6,769 bases of DNA, taken from contig JABHEX010000037.1 in NCBI GenBank assembly GCA_018676385.1, forward strand, positions 1 through 6,769, in the 5' to 3' direction. The notes under the pieces were generated by a model. That model had not been told where the DNA came from, searched no databases, and worked only from the letters and a program-made list of their open reading frames with translations. Source of the stretch: Akkermansiaceae bacterium. GTDB taxonomy: Bacteria; Verrucomicrobiota; Verrucomicrobiia; Verrucomicrobiales; Akkermansiaceae. Below are positions 5,529 through 6,769 of the stretch, piece by piece. Positions within the stretch are counted from its first letter, which is position 1. The number at the start of each line of letters is the position of its first letter. The position numbers and the translations under genes are program-made.

Positions 5529-6769
5529 CACTGCCGTGACCAAGCTAGCCATTTTTTCAATATCGTGCTCACAAATGGGGTGAGTTTGGTACGCGAATAG
5601 GCATCGCCAAGCTTTTTGATTGCTTCTGCTTGTGTGGGGTAGGGGTGAATCGTGGAAGAAAATTTATCAAGTCCTACGCCGTGAGTCATCGCGAGGGTGA
5701 GTTCAGAAATGAGATCGCCAGCATGATTGGCAACTATTGTAGCGCCAATAATTTTAGGTGATCCCTTTTTAGTATGGATTTTGACAAACCCCTGTGTCTG
5801 TCCGTCAATGACTGCGCGGTCTACTTCACCTAATTCTTGAATATAAGTATCAATTTCTATACCTTGTAATAGTGCGTCTTGCTCATACATACCTACGTGT
5901 GCAACTTCCGGATCGGTGAAAGTGCACCAAGGAATAACCAGATCACTAATTTTTTTTCTGCCATGGAAAAGTGCATTCTGAATGACGATGCGTGCGGCTG
6001 CATCTGCTGTGTGGGTGAATTGATATTTCATCGCAACGTCTCCCGCGGCGAAAACTCTTTTGTTAGATGTCCGTAGTTGGTCATCCACTTCAATACCCCG
6101 ATTATGATATGAGATTTGAGCTGTTTCCAGATTGAGGCTCTCTATAATGGGTGTACGCCCGACGGATACAAGAATGGCATCGGCATCGAACGTATGCTGC
6201 GAGTCGCCTAATGTGTAGTGAATGGTTTTTATATCATCATTGGACGAGACTCTATGGATGGATGTTTCGCAGAGAATATTGACACCGTCTTCACGCATTG
6301 TTTGATCAATAATGGAAGATGCATCAGTATCTTCACCCTTGAGTATGTTAGGCCCATGATCAAAAAGAGCGACCTTTGAACCGAGTCTTGCAAACGCTTG
6401 TGAAAGTTCACACCCTGTGGCTCCAGCTCCTATCACGGCTAGTCGTTTTGGTAATTCAGTCAGGGAGAAGATCGTTTCATTGGTATGAGCTCCTGACTCC
6501 CAGAGTCCAGGTATGGGGGGTTTAGTGGCGCGCGTACCAGTTGCGATCAACGCCTTTTTAAAGTTTAAGGTTTGTCCATCTACCTCAATTGAAGTTGTAG
6601 ATTTGAATGCGCCAGTTCCTAGGAAAACATCCACGCCGAGTTCTTTTTGGTAGCGTTGCACACTATCTACTTGGCTGATTTTTGCGCGTAGCCTGCGCAT
6701 GCGCTCCATAGCAGTGGAGAAATGGATTTGTGAATCCTTCGGTGCAATACCAAAATTGGAAGCATGCCC
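5528..6769 (-). CDS. MerA-like pyridine nucleotide-disulfide oxidoreductase, C-terminal part
   Basis: The frame stays open to the right edge, so about 413 residues are seen and the start, the FAD-binding N-terminus and the CxxxxC redox site lie outside. An ATG at 6709 is internal. Counting from the first visible residue: ATGTR (76-80), the NAD(P)H-binding GAGATGCE (114-121), the second FAD motif AAGDV (241-245) and a dimerisation domain beginning around FTDPEVAHVG. Near the end is IHPYPTQAE: where lipoamide dehydrogenase and glutathione reductase have His in HPTxxE, Tyr377 stands here, with Glu382 kept; MerA also has Tyr at this point. It is of the type usually labelled 'mercuric reductase' or FAD-containing oxidoreductase. 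The C-terminal vicinal cysteines of true MerA are missing: the protein ends in KKWLAWSRQ. Mercury reduction is therefore doubtful; it is probably an NAD(P)H-dependent disulfide reductase of unknown substrate. It precedes the M20 gene on the same strand. Confidence 0.87.
   Translation of the reverse strand, partial: GHASNFGIAPKDSQIHFSTAMERMRRLRAKISQVDSVQRYQKELGVDVFLGTGAFKSTTSIEVDGQTLNFKKALIATGTRATKPPIPGLWESGAHTNETIFSLTELPKRLAVIGAGATGCELSQAFARLGSKVALFDHGPNILKGEDTDASSIIDQTMREDGVNILCETSIHRVSSNDDIKTIHYTLGDSQHTFDADAILVSVGRTPIIESLNLETAQISYHNRGIEVDDQLRTSNKRVFAAGDVAMKYQFTHTADAAARIVIQNALFHGRKKISDLVIPWCTFTDPEVAHVGMYEQDALLQGIEIDTYIQELGEVDRAVIDGQTQGFVKIHTKKGSPKIIGATIVANHAGDLISELTLAMTHGVGLDKFSSTIHPYPTQAEAIKKLGDAYSRTKLTPFVSTILKKWLAWSRQ

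Noticed and set aside
5528..6769. Calling the gene merA (mercuric reductase)
   Set aside because: The C-terminal cysteine pair is absent and no mer genes are nearby in the window; the N-terminal part cannot be seen.

Overview
The window is an ordinary-looking piece of a bacterial chromosome of moderate G+C. The five genes or gene fragments on the left (1-4283) are read rightwards and the two on the right (4348-6769) leftwards, so they converge at about 4284-4347. The combination of a menC-menE menaquinone pair, a PIN-PhoH fusion protein, few visible Shine-Dalgarno motifs and a short Mini-III-like RNase would suit the Verrucomicrobiota or a related PVC/Bacteroidota-like group. That placement is inference only, because no rRNA or other marker is present.

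Left block, menaquinone synthesis (1-1425): the 3' end of menC (o-succinylbenzoate synthase) overlaps by 19 bp the start of menE, a short-form o-succinylbenzoate-CoA ligase. These catalyse consecutive steps, OSB formation and then its activation to OSB-CoA, and the overlap suggests one mRNA with translational coupling. A 230-bp gap follows. It holds one weak 62-codon ORF and a small hairpin.

Middle block, RNA metabolism and envelope (1656-4283): a PIN-domain plus PhoH ATPase protein with all its main motifs, then a lipoprotein whose mature part resembles the RbsD/FucU sugar-mutarotase fold with its catalytic residues replaced, then a very short RNase III-fold protein of Mini-III character with a basic tail. 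Two of the three genes are RNA-directed. The lipoprotein is the most unusual gene in the window.

Right block (4348-6769, minus strand): an M20-family amidohydrolase (ArgE/DapE type) lies downstream of the 5'-truncated gene for a MerA-like pyridine nucleotide-disulfide oxidoreductase. The 43-bp spacer between them is mostly a tandem repeat of a 7-bp unit, four copies, next to the M20 start.

No rRNA, tRNA, CRISPR array, insertion sequence or prophage gene was seen. I did not find clear evidence of a new multi-gene system. The best leads are the degenerate RbsD/FucU-like lipoprotein, the pared-down RNase III-fold protein, and the heptamer repeat.
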